Below are positions 33,824 through 42,603 of a stretch of 51,885 nucleotides of DNA, in pieces. Source of the stretch: Comamonadaceae bacterium (lineage in GTDB: Bacteria > Pseudomonadota > Gammaproteobacteria > Burkholderiales > Burkholderiaceae_C). Where the stretch lies: positions 1 to 51,885 of the forward strand of contig CANFJF010000020.1 of assembly GCA_947447355.1 (NCBI GenBank). The letters run 5' to 3'. Both the position numbers and the translations under genes were made by a program. The first letter of the stretch is position 1. The number at the start of each line of letters is the position of its first letter. Below the pieces are notes generated by a model. It saw nothing but the letters and a program-made list of their open reading frames with translations, had not been told where the DNA came from and did not search any database.

Positions 33824-34800
33824 ATATCAATTCTAAATACGGTATCGCAATCGCCACGCTGTTCGCGCTGTCGCTACCCTTCTTGGCGGATGGAAATCGC
33901 TTCTTGGCGTTTGTCCTTGGCATGACTTTCATCAGCCTGCTGTGGGCCACAGGGATGAACCTGATGTACGGATTCGTCGGTTTGATGCCGCTGATGTTTG
34001 CCGGTGTTGCCGGTATTGCCGCTTATGCCATGGTGTATTTGACGCGAACGGCCGGATGGTCTTTTTGGTTGGCCATGCCTGCCGCCTCACTGATCGCATC
34101 CATCGCCGGGGTGGCGCTGGGTTTGCCCGCATTAAGGCTCAAAGGTTTTTACTTTACGCTTTGCTCCCTGGTCATCCAATCCGTGCTGACACTGGCGTTC
34201 ATCTTTTTTCCTAAATTCACGAACGGTGATACCGGTATCAACCAGATAGAACCACCAGACTGGTTTGGGGGCTTGGTCCTCAAAGGCGGTCACTTAGATT
34301 TTGTCGTGGCCTTTATTGCTGTTGCGGGCATACTTTTTTGCACTTGGCTCACACGAACACGGCTTGGCCAGAAATTTGTGGCGGTCCGTGAGGATGATGT
34401 GCTGGCAGATTCAATCGGTATCAACGTCGTGCGGACCCGGATCACAGCGTTTTTTATCGTTTCACTTTATGCGGGCATTGGCGGGTGCTTGTACGCCACC
34501 TATGTCGGATTTATTTCGCCGCGTGCATTTGATGTCTTGATGTCGCTCAACATTTGGTTATTTGTCGCTTTCGGTGGTCGGGGCACGATCATCGGGCCGA
34601 TTATTGGGACCATCATTCTTGCCCCGATTCCTTTCCTGTTGCAGGATCTTCAGGCTTTCAAGGAAATCCTGTCCGGCCTGCTGATCATCGTCGTCACGCT
34701 CATCATGCCGGGGGGTATTTACGGCGCGTTTCGCATGTGGTTGTCTAAAAAAACGAGTCGTCCTGGTGAAGCCAGTAGCGTTCAGGAGCAGCGAGTATGA
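33820..34800 (+). CDS. HAAT ABC transporter permease, LivM type
   Basis: A LivM-type permease of 326 residues. It opens MNINSKYGIAIATLFALSLP and carries the family segment GMNLMYGFVGLMPLMFAGVAG, with the coupling segment AFGGRGTIIGPIIG near the end. Its ATG overlaps the LivH stop by four bases, and its own stop overlaps the next ATPase start by four, a tight co-translated array. Confidence 0.87.
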   Translation: MNINSKYGIAIATLFALSLPFLADGNRFLAFVLGMTFISLLWATGMNLMYGFVGLMPLMFAGVAGIAAYAMVYLTRTAGWSFWLAMPAASLIASIAGVALGLPALRLKGFYFTLCSLVIQSVLTLAFIFFPKFTNGDTGINQIEPPDWFGGLVLKGGHLDFVVAFIAVAGILFCTWLTRTRLGQKFVAVREDDVLADSIGINVVRTRITAFFIVSLYAGIGGCLYATYVGFISPRAFDVLMSLNIWLFVAFGGRGTIIGPIIGTIILAPIPFLLQDLQAFKEILSGLLIIVVTLIMPGGIYGAFRMWLSKKTSRPGEASSVQEQRV

Positions 34801-35510
34801 GATTGCTGGAAGTTGATAACTTGTCTAAGCGCTTTGGTGGGGTGGCGGCTTTACGCAATGTTACAGCCCATTCTGTTGAGGGTGAAACGCTTGGGATGAT
34901 CGGTCCTAATGGCTCTGGAAAAACGACCTTTGTCAACATTGTCAGTGGTCATGTCAAGGGCGATGTCGGCAGTCTGATCTTTGGCGGTGTCGATATCGCA
35001 GGCATGTCGCCCCATCAATTGGCTGCGGTCGGTTTGTGCCGTACGTACCAGGCGGTGCGTGTTTTCTCTGCTCTGTCAACGCAAAAAAACATCGACAACG
35101 CCCGTCTGCTGCTGGCGCACAGAGGCCTTGACCATGCTGAATTAAAAGAGTTGATCGAATGGCTGCGTCTGGACCGCCATCTGGACAAGGATGCGGGCAG
35201 TCTCACGCTTTTTGAGCAACGTCGACTCGAACTGCTGATGCGTTTGGTCCTCAAGCCGCGTTTAATCATGCTGGATGAACCGGTCGGAGGTCTGGCCGTG
35301 ACAGAAGTCATCGAGATGATCAAGCTGCTGCAGGAACTCAAGGGGCGTTGTTCAATTTTCGTGATTGAGCACACGATGCGTGTGATACGTGAATTAGCGA
35401 ATCGAGTCATTGTGTTGATAGCCGGCGAAAAAGTTGCCGATGGCCCTCCGTCTGAAATTCTTCAAAATCAGCAGGTCATCGATGAATATCTGGGGACTAC
35501 CCATGCTTGA
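34797..35510 (+). CDS. HAAT ABC transporter ATPase, LivG type, degenerate signature motif
   Basis: An ATPase subunit of 237 residues. Walker A GPNGSGKTT, Walker B LIMLDEPVGG and H-loop VIEHTMR are intact, but the signature reads LTLFEQRRLE where the family has LS-x-G-Q-Q-RRLE, so the key glycine is phenylalanine. In ABC heterodimers one of the two ATP sites can be degenerate while the other works; the LivF partner (35503) has a normal LSGGQQQM. It overlaps both neighbours in the operon. Confidence 0.85.
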   Translation: MRLLEVDNLSKRFGGVAALRNVTAHSVEGETLGMIGPNGSGKTTFVNIVSGHVKGDVGSLIFGGVDIAGMSPHQLAAVGLCRTYQAVRVFSALSTQKNIDNARLLLAHRGLDHAELKELIEWLRLDRHLDKDAGSLTLFEQRRLELLMRLVLKPRLIMLDEPVGGLAVTEVIEMIKLLQELKGRCSIFVIEHTMRVIRELANRVIVLIAGEKVADGPPSEILQNQQVIDEYLGTTHA

Positions 35511-36207
35511 CGTACGCGACCTCGTTGTCCGCTATGGACCTTTTCTGGCCTGCGATCGAATCAATATTCATGTCAAGCCTGGCGAAATAGTCGGCGTCAT
35601 TGGCCCGAACGGGGCCGGTAAAAGTTCCATCGCACGGGCGATTGCCGGCCTTGTCACACCCACTGAAGGTCAGATTGATTTTCTAGGGGAGTCCATCCTG
35701 GGTATCGAGTCACATCTCCTGATTCGACGTGGCTTATCGCTGGTGCCTGAAGGACGGGGACTTTTTGCGCACATGTCGATTGAAGAAAATTTGTTGATGG
35801 GCGGTTATTCATTAAAGAATCCTGTCCGGCGCAGCGAATTAATGGCTCGATGCTATGACCTCTTTCCAATACTCAAACAACGCCGGCGCCAGATTGCCGG
35901 AACGCTCTCCGGCGGCCAGCAGCAAATGGTGGCGGTGTCGGTCGGACTCATGGGAGACCCCAAGCTTTGCATCTTTGATGAGCCCTCTTTGGGGCTGGCA
36001 CCGATCGTGATTCAGCAGATTGGTGAAACGCTTCAAGCGATGCGAAAGCTGGACTTGACGGTGCTGTTGATCGAACAAAATGCCAAGCTCGCCAGTACGG
36101 TGGCAGATCACATTTATGTGATCTCCGCAGGCCGCACGCAATACCACGACACACCTCAAGCGCTTCTAGAAAATCCAGATGTACTAGAGAAGTTTCTGAG
36201 TGCATGA
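35503..36207 (+). CDS. HAAT ABC transporter ATPase, LivF type
   Basis: The last gene of the hydantoinase/transport cluster, 234 residues. Walker A GPNGAGKSS, signature LSGGQQQM, Walker B LCIFDEPSLGLAP and switch LLIEQNAK are all canonical. The ATG at 35503 overlaps the LivG stop by eight bases; earlier in-frame starts lie deep in the LivG gene. It converges with the leftward operon, 80 bases away, and I see no strong terminator in that gap. Confidence 0.88.
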   Translation: MLDVRDLVVRYGPFLACDRINIHVKPGEIVGVIGPNGAGKSSIARAIAGLVTPTEGQIDFLGESILGIESHLLIRRGLSLVPEGRGLFAHMSIEENLLMGGYSLKNPVRRSELMARCYDLFPILKQRRRQIAGTLSGGQQQMVAVSVGLMGDPKLCIFDEPSLGLAPIVIQQIGETLQAMRKLDLTVLLIEQNAKLASTVADHIYVISAGRTQYHDTPQALLENPDVLEKFLSA

Positions 36208-36287
36208 CCAAGGCGGTACGCATCTCTAGCAGGACTGTCGGCTAAATCCCTGCGGGCGAGCTGGCGAGTTGTGTCGTCAGCGGTAGC

Positions 36288-37055
36288 TCAATATTTTTCA
36301 GCCAGCAGGCCCATGCCCGGCAGTTTGTCCTGGATGCCAAGACGCCGCAGGGCATGCCAGTAGGTCGCCACGTTGACACCGATCAGCGGCTTGCCAAATT
36401 TTTCTTCAATTTGTGGCGTCATGGCAGACACGGGCAGGTTGGTGCCAACATGCACCAGCACCTCCGCGTCTGAGTGGTCTACATCTGCAAAGCCTTGCAT
36501 GATCTGCGCTGCCGTGAATCGGGCCACGGCGGTGGGGCCTGTTGACTTGAGTCCATGGGTCGATGTCACTTCATAGCCGCACGATCTGAAGAAGTCGGCA
36601 ATCATCATGTCGGCCGGCGGCCAATAGGGCGTCAAGATTGCAATTTTGCGTGGCTGGCCAATAGCTTTCAGGCCTGCCAACACGGCGCGCGAGGGCGTGA
36701 CAAAAGGCACGCCACAGAGTTTTTCCAGCCGCTCTTCTTCGGCCAGTGCACGTTGGCCATCACCGCGAAAGGAGTGAATCGAATGACCGTGCGCGACCAC
36801 ATGGGGCTCGCAGACCATCACCAACTGCAGTGCAGCCTCGAGGTTGCCTTCTTCAGTTTCCAACGCTTTTTTGTAGGCCACTTGGTCATCGTAGGGACGC
36901 GGCGGCAAGTGCATGCGGGTCACATGGTTGGTCACGCCCGGTGGTCGCATGGCCTCCATTTCAGGCTGCACGATGGTGTTGGTGGCCGGAACGACCACAG
37001 CCACTTTGGCTCGGGTCGCGAGTGCATCGAACGTTGGCTTGCGATGTTCAATCAT
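36288..37055 (-). CDS. Maleate isomerase/Asp-Glu racemase superfamily protein lacking both expected cysteines
   Basis: A 255-residue protein with the maleate cis-trans isomerase/arylmalonate decarboxylase fold pattern, opening KVAVVVPATNTIVQPEMEAM. Enzymes of the group use one or two cysteines: the first expected position reads His-Gly-His-Ser (about 89-92) and the second Val-Gly-Thr-Asn (about 203-206). Cysteines at other places (82, 114, 159) do not fall in those motifs. The chemistry may therefore differ, or the protein may bind without catalysing. It starts four bases after the TctC stop with GGAG in front, and is the last gene of the operon. Confidence 0.75.
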   Translation of the reverse strand: MIEHRKPTFDALATRAKVAVVVPATNTIVQPEMEAMRPPGVTNHVTRMHLPPRPYDDQVAYKKALETEEGNLEAALQLVMVCEPHVVAHGHSIHSFRGDGQRALAEEERLEKLCGVPFVTPSRAVLAGLKAIGQPRKIAILTPYWPPADMMIADFFRSCGYEVTSTHGLKSTGPTAVARFTAAQIMQGFADVDHSDAEVLVHVGTNLPVSAMTPQIEEKFGKPLIGVNVATYWHALRRLGIQDKLPGMGLLAEKY

Positions 37056-37059
37056 GACG

Positions 37060-38049
37060 TCACTCCATTTTGAGATTGCTGGCTTTGGCGGCTTCTGACC
37101 AGACGGCAAGGTCTGATTTCAGCGTATCCAAAAACTGCGCCGGGGTGTCGCCAATCGGGTCGACGCCCATCTGCCCGAGTTTCGCGATGGTGTCGGGCAG
37201 GGCGACGGCATCTTTCACGGCCAGCGCGATACGGTTGATGACGGCTGGTGGCGTTCCGGCGGGTGCCACCAAGCCATTCCAAGTGACCGTCTTGAAGCCG
37301 GGAAAGCCGGATTCAGCAACCGTCGGAACATCGGGCAGTTGGCGTGCACGCTGGCCACTAGAGACACCGATGATGCGGATCTGTCCGCCAGCGGCATGCG
37401 GAGCAAGTTCAGAGAGATTGCCAAAATACATTTGCACCTGACCGCCCAGCAAGTCGGTCACCGCCGGGCTGCCGCCCTTGTAGCTGATGTGGGTCATGTC
37501 GATGTTGGCACGCTTCACAAAGAGTGCCGCCGACAGGTGCGAAACACTGCCTGAGCCACCCGATGCGTAGTTCAATTTACCGGGATTCTTTTTCACAAAA
37601 TCCGCCAGCTCTTTGGCGTTGTTGGCCGGCACCGATTTGTGGACCGCCATCACAAACGGGTTGCTGCCGACGATGCTGATGGGCGTGAAGTCACGCAGCG
37701 GGTCGAAATTGGTTTTGGTGATGGTTGGCAGGATCGCCAAGACAGGCATGGCGGCCATCATCAGGGTATAGCCATCAGGGGTGGACTTGGCCACCAGGTC
37801 GGCGGCAATGGCACCGCCCGCGCCGGCCCTGTTTTCGATCAGCACGGGCTGGCCCAATGATTGGGTCAGGCGCTCGGCAGTGAGCCGCGCGATGCCGTCG
37901 GTATTGCCGCCAGCCGCAAACGGCACGATGATTCTGATCGGCTTTTGCGGCCAAGCGGCGGGTTGTGCCTGGCTGAACGTCGACAGCGCAGTGAGAGATA
38001 CGAGCACGGTCATCTGGACGAAAGAGCTTGGGCTAAAGCGACGGGTCAT
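37060..38049 (-). CDS. TctC/Bug-family periplasmic binding protein
   Basis: A 329-residue Bug-type (tripartite tricarboxylate transporter) binding protein. After the secretion signal (cleavage near STFSQAQPA) come the family landmarks WPQKPIRIIVPFAAGGNTDGIAR, VENRAGAGG-like IENRAGAGGAIAAD and the late PDVPTVAESGFPGF. No TctA or TctB membrane genes are nearby, as is common in Burkholderiales, which have many orphan Bug proteins. It may serve a distant membrane pair or act as a sensor. Bug ligands are mostly carboxylates. Confidence 0.9.
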   Translation of the reverse strand: MTRRFSPSSFVQMTVLVSLTALSTFSQAQPAAWPQKPIRIIVPFAAGGNTDGIARLTAERLTQSLGQPVLIENRAGAGGAIAADLVAKSTPDGYTLMMAAMPVLAILPTITKTNFDPLRDFTPISIVGSNPFVMAVHKSVPANNAKELADFVKKNPGKLNYASGGSGSVSHLSAALFVKRANIDMTHISYKGGSPAVTDLLGGQVQMYFGNLSELAPHAAGGQIRIIGVSSGQRARQLPDVPTVAESGFPGFKTVTWNGLVAPAGTPPAVINRIALAVKDAVALPDTIAKLGQMGVDPIGDTPAQFLDTLKSDLAVWSEAAKASNLKME

Positions 38050-38083
38050 GAAAGCTCCTTGGGTAAGACTTGAGGGTCGAGCA

Positions 38084-39304
38084 TCAAGTGATGGCGTTGG
38101 CGCGCTTGATGCTGTTGATCATGGAAGACATGAGCAGATAGGCTCGGGTTTTCTCAGGGTCTTGTGCCACGGTGCGTAACTCGTCAAACCGAGCCAGCCG
38201 TTTGGTCAGATCCTTTTCTTCGAGGTTCTCTTTGTTTTTGATGGAGATGTTCTGCACATATTCCATCGCCACCGTTCGGCGCTGGCGCTCATACAGGTCA
38301 AGCAGGTCGGCATTGGCATCACCTTGGAACACGCGGGCAAGTTTGTCGCCGAGATTGACCGCATCGTGAATGCCGCTGTTCAGACCAAAGCCACCGAGCG
38401 GGTTGTTGACATGCGCTGAGTCACCTGCCAGCAGCACGCGCCCGACCCGAAACTGGTTGGCAACGCGCTGATGAACCCGGTAGACGCTTTGGTGAACGAT
38501 CGGGTAGTGATCAGTGTCCGGTGCGCCAATGGCGCGGTTGATGGCCCGCTGTGCGAACGGTGCGGCCAAGACCTCGTCATCGCTCAATTCTTGTCCAACG
38601 GGCAAGGTCATGCGCCACAGGCCGGGCGGGCCTTTGTCGGGCATCCTGAAAAAGGCGATCCATTGCTCCGGGTCGCTGACGTAGGCGTTGTCTGCGTAGC
38701 CGAGTGGTTCAAAGTCAAACGTCGTGCTGACCACGCTGTATCGTTCGGGCCAGGTGTAGCCGTCAAATTCGATCTGCGCCGCTTTGCGCACCGGGCTTTT
38801 TCCGCCGTCCGCGCCGATCACCCAACTGGCGCGCAGCATCGTGTCGCCTTGCGGATGGCGGGCTTGTACCGTGACCTCATCGGGGTGTTGCGTGAGGCCG
38901 ATGAACTCATGCGAAAACCTCACCTCGGCATGCGGGTAGGCTGCCAATTTTTCAAGCAGGATAGGCGTCAGTCGGTGCTGCTCTAAGTGCAAACGAAACG
39001 GGTAGGGCGTGTCGTTTTGAAGTGCTGACAAGTCCCACTCGACAATCAAGCCATGCTCGCGGTCGCGTGATTGCCAGCGCTCCACCTGAATGCCCACTTC
39101 CAGCATGGCATCGGCCACGCCATCGGGTTGCAGCATTTCGATGGTCGGTGGGTGAAAGGTGCCGGCACGCAAGTCAAGGGTGGTGCCAGGCTCGGCCTCA
39201 ATGACGAGGACCGGGACGCCCCGGCGCGCCAATTCCAGCGCGCAAAGCAGCCCGACAGGGCCTGCGCCCACAATCAGAACGGGCAGAGTTGAAGTTTGTG
39301 ACAT
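38084..39304 (-). CDS. FAD-dependent aromatic monooxygenase
   Basis: A 406-residue class A flavin hydroxylase (UbiH/PheA/MhpA-like). The N-terminal Rossmann motif VGAGPVGLLCALELARRG, the middle GADGGKSPVR (DG motif) and GDSAHVNNPLGGFGLNSG (GD motif) bind FAD and NAD(P)H. It is shorter than MhpA (about 550) and lacks the thioredoxin-like C-terminal domain. The ATG at 39304 immediately precedes the Rossmann strand. It would hydroxylate an activated, usually phenolic or N-heteroaromatic, ring; the substrate of this operon is unknown. Confidence 0.86.
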   Translation of the reverse strand: MSQTSTLPVLIVGAGPVGLLCALELARRGVPVLVIEAEPGTTLDLRAGTFHPPTIEMLQPDGVADAMLEVGIQVERWQSRDREHGLIVEWDLSALQNDTPYPFRLHLEQHRLTPILLEKLAAYPHAEVRFSHEFIGLTQHPDEVTVQARHPQGDTMLRASWVIGADGGKSPVRKAAQIEFDGYTWPERYSVVSTTFDFEPLGYADNAYVSDPEQWIAFFRMPDKGPPGLWRMTLPVGQELSDDEVLAAPFAQRAINRAIGAPDTDHYPIVHQSVYRVHQRVANQFRVGRVLLAGDSAHVNNPLGGFGLNSGIHDAVNLGDKLARVFQGDANADLLDLYERQRRTVAMEYVQNISIKNKENLEEKDLTKRLARFDELRTVAQDPEKTRAYLLMSSMINSIKRANAIT

Positions 39305-39330
39305 CGATGCTTGGGTGGATTTTCTGCAGG

Positions 39331-40110
39331 TCAAACGGGGGAGGCAAACGACTGGCCGCCGTCGACATTGAGCACGGTCCCAGAGAGATAGCCTGACAGG
39401 GGTGAGCAGCTGAAGACGGTCAGGTCGGCAATTTCTGCCGGCTCCGTCATGCGGCCAAAGGGCAGGCCTGCGGTGAGCTCCAGCCAACGATTTTCATCGC
39501 CTAATTTTTTGCTGGCTTGTAGGCGCAACATGCTTTCCATGCGGTCGCTTCGCGTCGGTGACGGGTTGATGCCGAAAACCCGCACGCCTTTGCGCGGGCT
39601 GGTTCCGCCGACGGCTTGTGTGAATGCCATGAGGGCGGCGTTGGCGGTTGATCCACAGATGTATTCAGCCCGCGGTGCGGCGCCCGCCATGCCGATGATG
39701 TTGCTGATCACACCGCTGCCGCGTTGTTCCATGACGGGCAACACAGCGCGAATCAGGTTGATGTAGCCAAAGAGTTTGAGCTCCCACGCCTGTCGCCATT
39801 TGTCGTCGCCCACATCGGCGAGTGAGCCACCCGGAATCGCGCCGGCGTTGTTGACCAGAATATCAATCTCGCCAGCACTCGACATCAAGTGTGCAATGCC
39901 CGCTTGGGTCGCGAGGTCGACCGCGATGGTCTGGGCGAGGATGCCGGTTTCTTGCTGGATGGAGAGCGCTGCTTTATCCAGTGACTCAGCGCTTCGTGAC
40001 ACTAAAACGGGGATGGCCCCTTCCTTGGCAAAGCGCATGGCGATGGCCAGACCAATGCCCTTCGAGCCACCGGTGATCACAGCGCGTTTTCCCTTGAGTT
40101 GCAAATCCAT
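39331..40110 (-). CDS. Atypical short-chain dehydrogenase/reductase
   Basis: A 259-residue SDR-fold protein. The cofactor loop ITGGSKGIGLA and the structural NNAG are intact, and the end YLSGTVLNVDGGQSF is classical. In the active site, however, the serine position reads NIIGMAG, and the YxxxK motif reads YICGS, so the catalytic lysine is serine. Either another residue takes over or the reaction is not a normal hydride transfer. The ATG at 40110 is preferred to the open stretch upstream. It lies between the deacetylase-like and monooxygenase genes. Confidence 0.8.
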   Translation of the reverse strand: MDLQLKGKRAVITGGSKGIGLAIAMRFAKEGAIPVLVSRSAESLDKAALSIQQETGILAQTIAVDLATQAGIAHLMSSAGEIDILVNNAGAIPGGSLADVGDDKWRQAWELKLFGYINLIRAVLPVMEQRGSGVISNIIGMAGAAPRAEYICGSTANAALMAFTQAVGGTSPRKGVRVFGINPSPTRSDRMESMLRLQASKKLGDENRWLELTAGLPFGRMTEPAEIADLTVFSCSPLSGYLSGTVLNVDGGQSFASPV

Positions 40111-40154
40111 GTCGACTATCCTTGTTGCGTTAATTGAATGCGATGCGTAAAAAA

Positions 40155-41036
40155 TCAGGTCGCTGCAGGCGGCGGAACTTGTGCGCTGAACCAGTCGGCG
40201 ATCTCGTGTCCCTGCTTGAAACACACGCCTGGTGTTTGCATCAGCAAGTCGAGCATTCCTTCGAAGGAGGCAAAGCGATGAGGCACGCCGATCAGGTGGG
40301 GATGCAAGCCGATCGCCAGCACCCGCGGGTGCTTGGGTGCTTCACGCACAAAGAGTGCCAGTGTCCGTTTCAGCCGTTCCAGCATTTCGTCTGAGGAATG
40401 CTTTTCGATGGCATAGATGATTGAGTCGTTGATTTCGAGGTTGTACGGCAGGCTGAGCAAGGGGCCGTTCGCCGTGGTCATCCAGTTGGGTACATCGTCA
40501 ACGACCCAGTCAAAGACGTAGTCAACCCCGGCAGCCTTGAGGGTTTCCGGTGTGTTGTGGCCTTCGCGCAGGCCAGGGCCGAGCCAGCCGCGGGGCCGGA
40601 TCCCGGTGAAAGATTCGATCATGTCCAGGCTGGTGCGAACCACTTCTTCTTCAGCGCCGGCATGGTTCAGGGACTTCTGGTGCATGCCGTGACCGATGAA
40701 TTCCCAACCTGCCGCGTGCATGGCTTCAGCGGCGCGCGGGTAGGCGTCAATCACGCCGGCGTTGATGCTGGTCGATGCGGGGAGACCGCGGTCTTGGATA
40801 GCGTCGAGGATGCGGGGCAGACCGCAGCGCATGCCGTAATCGGCCCAGCTGAAGTTGGGTACATCGGGCACGGTTTCCTTGCCATGCGGCGGCGTGATGA
40901 GCGTGCGCGGCATCGGTGCATCAAACTGCCAGTGCTCCACATTGACCACCAGATGCACCAAGATATTGCCCTCGGGCGGTGGCACCAAAGCAGGACCTTC
41001 ATTGGAAAAGCGATAGGGAATGCGGGGATTGGCCAT
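40155..41036 (-). CDS. Polysaccharide deacetylase-like (PuuE-type) amide hydrolase
   Basis: A 293-residue NodB-fold protein without signal peptide, so cytoplasmic. VVNVEHWQFD near the N-terminus carries acidic and histidine residues expected at the active site, and FIGHGMHQKSL supplies the HxxH-like metal motif. Cytoplasmic members of this superfamily, such as the purine-pathway allantoinase PuuE, open cyclic amides and do not act on sugars. In an operon with an amidase and a flavin monooxygenase, a C-N bond hydrolysis step is plausible. The substrate is unknown. Confidence 0.78.
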   Translation of the reverse strand: MANPRIPYRFSNEGPALVPPPEGNILVHLVVNVEHWQFDAPMPRTLITPPHGKETVPDVPNFSWADYGMRCGLPRILDAIQDRGLPASTSINAGVIDAYPRAAEAMHAAGWEFIGHGMHQKSLNHAGAEEEVVRTSLDMIESFTGIRPRGWLGPGLREGHNTPETLKAAGVDYVFDWVVDDVPNWMTTANGPLLSLPYNLEINDSIIYAIEKHSSDEMLERLKRTLALFVREAPKHPRVLAIGLHPHLIGVPHRFASFEGMLDLLMQTPGVCFKQGHEIADWFSAQVPPPAAT

Positions 41037-41047
41037 AGCGATGTCTT

Positions 41048-41797
41048 TCAGTGACGGATTTGACGAAGAATTTCCCGCTTCATGGTGTTGAAGTCTTCGG
41101 CCGTTGTGTCTTCAATCGTGCGGGGGCGTTTGAGCGCGACATCGATACGCGCTTGAATGCGGCCGGGTCGCGCCGACATAACGTAAATGGTGTCGGCTAA
41201 AAACAAGGCTTCATCAATGTCATGGGTCACAAACAAGATGGTGGGTTTGAGCTGTTGCCAGACCGACAGCAGCAGCTCTTGCATCGTCAGGCGCGTCTGT
41301 GCGTCGAGCGCGCCGAAGGGCTCGTCCATCAGCAACACTTGCGATCCCAGCGTCAGGATGCGCGCAATGCCGACCCGCTGGCGCATGCCACCGGACAGCT
41401 GCACAGGTAAATGGTGTTTGAAATCCGTCAGGCCAACGATCTTCAACATCTCGTTGGCGCGGTCTTCGTAGTCCTTGGCTTTGAGGCCTTGTGTTTTGGG
41501 GCCGAAAACCACGTTTTCCCAGACGCTGAGCCAAGGAAATAAAGCGGCTTCTTGAAAAACAACGCCACGGTCTGGGCCCGGTTTGTCGATGGTTTTTCCG
41601 TGCACCGTCAACGTGCCGTTGCTGACCTGTTCAAAACCGGCCAGCAAGTTCAGCAGCGTTGATTTACCGCAACCTGAAGGTCCTAGCAAGGCGACGAATT
41701 CGCCTGACTTGATCGTTAGATCTATTTTGTCGAGTGCATGAACCGGTGGCTCTGTCGGGTAAATTTTGTCGAGTTTGTCGATGTGGATGGCGGTCAT
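41048..41797 (-). CDS. NitT/TauT-family ABC transporter ATPase
   Basis: A 249-residue ATPase of the nitrate/taurine/sulfonate group. Walker A GPSGCGKST, Q-loop VFQEAALFPWLSVWENV, signature LSGGMRQRVGIA, Walker B VLLMDEPFGALD and H-loop VTHDIDEAL are complete. The ATG at 41797 is chosen; a TTG three codons upstream is the only earlier option. It starts five bases after the permease stop. With the permease and binding protein upstream it makes a full importer. Confidence 0.92.
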   Translation of the reverse strand: MTAIHIDKLDKIYPTEPPVHALDKIDLTIKSGEFVALLGPSGCGKSTLLNLLAGFEQVSNGTLTVHGKTIDKPGPDRGVVFQEAALFPWLSVWENVVFGPKTQGLKAKDYEDRANEMLKIVGLTDFKHHLPVQLSGGMRQRVGIARILTLGSQVLLMDEPFGALDAQTRLTMQELLLSVWQQLKPTILFVTHDIDEALFLADTIYVMSARPGRIQARIDVALKRPRTIEDTTAEDFNTMKREILRQIRH

Positions 41798-41802
41798 GGT
41801 GC

Positions 41803-42603
41803 TCAATGGTTTTGAAGGATGCGCCAGCGAAGAACCCGCCGTTCGCTGAGGACAATCAGGCGATCGCTGAGGTAGCCCATGGCACCGATAGAGACCATGT
41901 CAGCCAGCACGATGTCCATGCGACCGACGTAGTAGGCGTCCCACAGGACATAGCCCAAGCCTGACTTCACTGCGACCATTTCGGAGACGATCACGGCTGT
42001 CCAGGAGATGCCCAAGCCAATCCGCAGACCCGTGAAAATAGACGGCATGGCCGAGGGGAAAACCACCCGTCGCAAAATTTGGCTGCGGCTTGCGCCCATC
42101 ATCAGTGCCGCCCGCATCAGGTTGCGTTCAACATCCCGTGCGCCTTGCGTGGTGTTGACGACGATGGCGTAAAATCCACCCAGGAAAATCAGAAAAATAG
42201 AGCCCAGATTACTGATGCCAAACAAGGCAATCGAAAATGGCAGCCAAGCGGTGATAGGGATCGGCCGCAGGCATTGAATCATCGGATCGAACAGCTGAGA
42301 CGCCAGACGGCTCCAGCCGATCAAGAGCCCCAGCGGCACGCCCAGTAGCACGGCCAGCGCGAAACCCTGGACCACGCGCAGGCTGGAGTTTTGGACGTTG
42401 GCCAGCCAAGTTCCGCTGTAGGGATTGAGGCCCATGCCAGCGGAGCCGAAGACCCAGTCATTCCAGCCTGCTATAACGGCCAAGGGCGTCGGAACGATGC
42501 CGGCCATGTCGGGCTGACTGGCAGCGAACTGCCAGAAGACCAAAACGGCCGCCGGAACCAGTAAGCCCTGGATCAGGAATTTCAAACGAAGCATGAAATT
42601 CAC
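41803..42603 (-). CDS. NitT/TauT-family ABC transporter permease
   Basis: A 266-residue permease of the SsuC/TauC type with about six helices. The EAA coupling loop is ALMMGASRSQILRRVVFPSAMPSIFTGL. I give the GTG at 42603, which overlaps the binding-protein stop as GTGA; an ATG at 42594 is an equally possible start (263 residues). It belongs to the importer with the genes on either side. Confidence 0.88.
   Translation of the reverse strand: MNFMLRLKFLIQGLLVPAAVLVFWQFAASQPDMAGIVPTPLAVIAGWNDWVFGSAGMGLNPYSGTWLANVQNSSLRVVQGFALAVLLGVPLGLLIGWSRLASQLFDPMIQCLRPIPITAWLPFSIALFGISNLGSIFLIFLGGFYAIVVNTTQGARDVERNLMRAALMMGASRSQILRRVVFPSAMPSIFTGLRIGLGISWTAVIVSEMVAVKSGLGYVLWDAYYVGRMDIVLADMVSIGAMGYLSDRLIVLSERRVLRWRILQNH

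Noticed and set aside
4251..36207. Repeated DNA between the three HAAT transporter operons
   Set aside because: Similarity is at protein family level; I saw no long identical nucleotide stretches that would indicate recent duplication.
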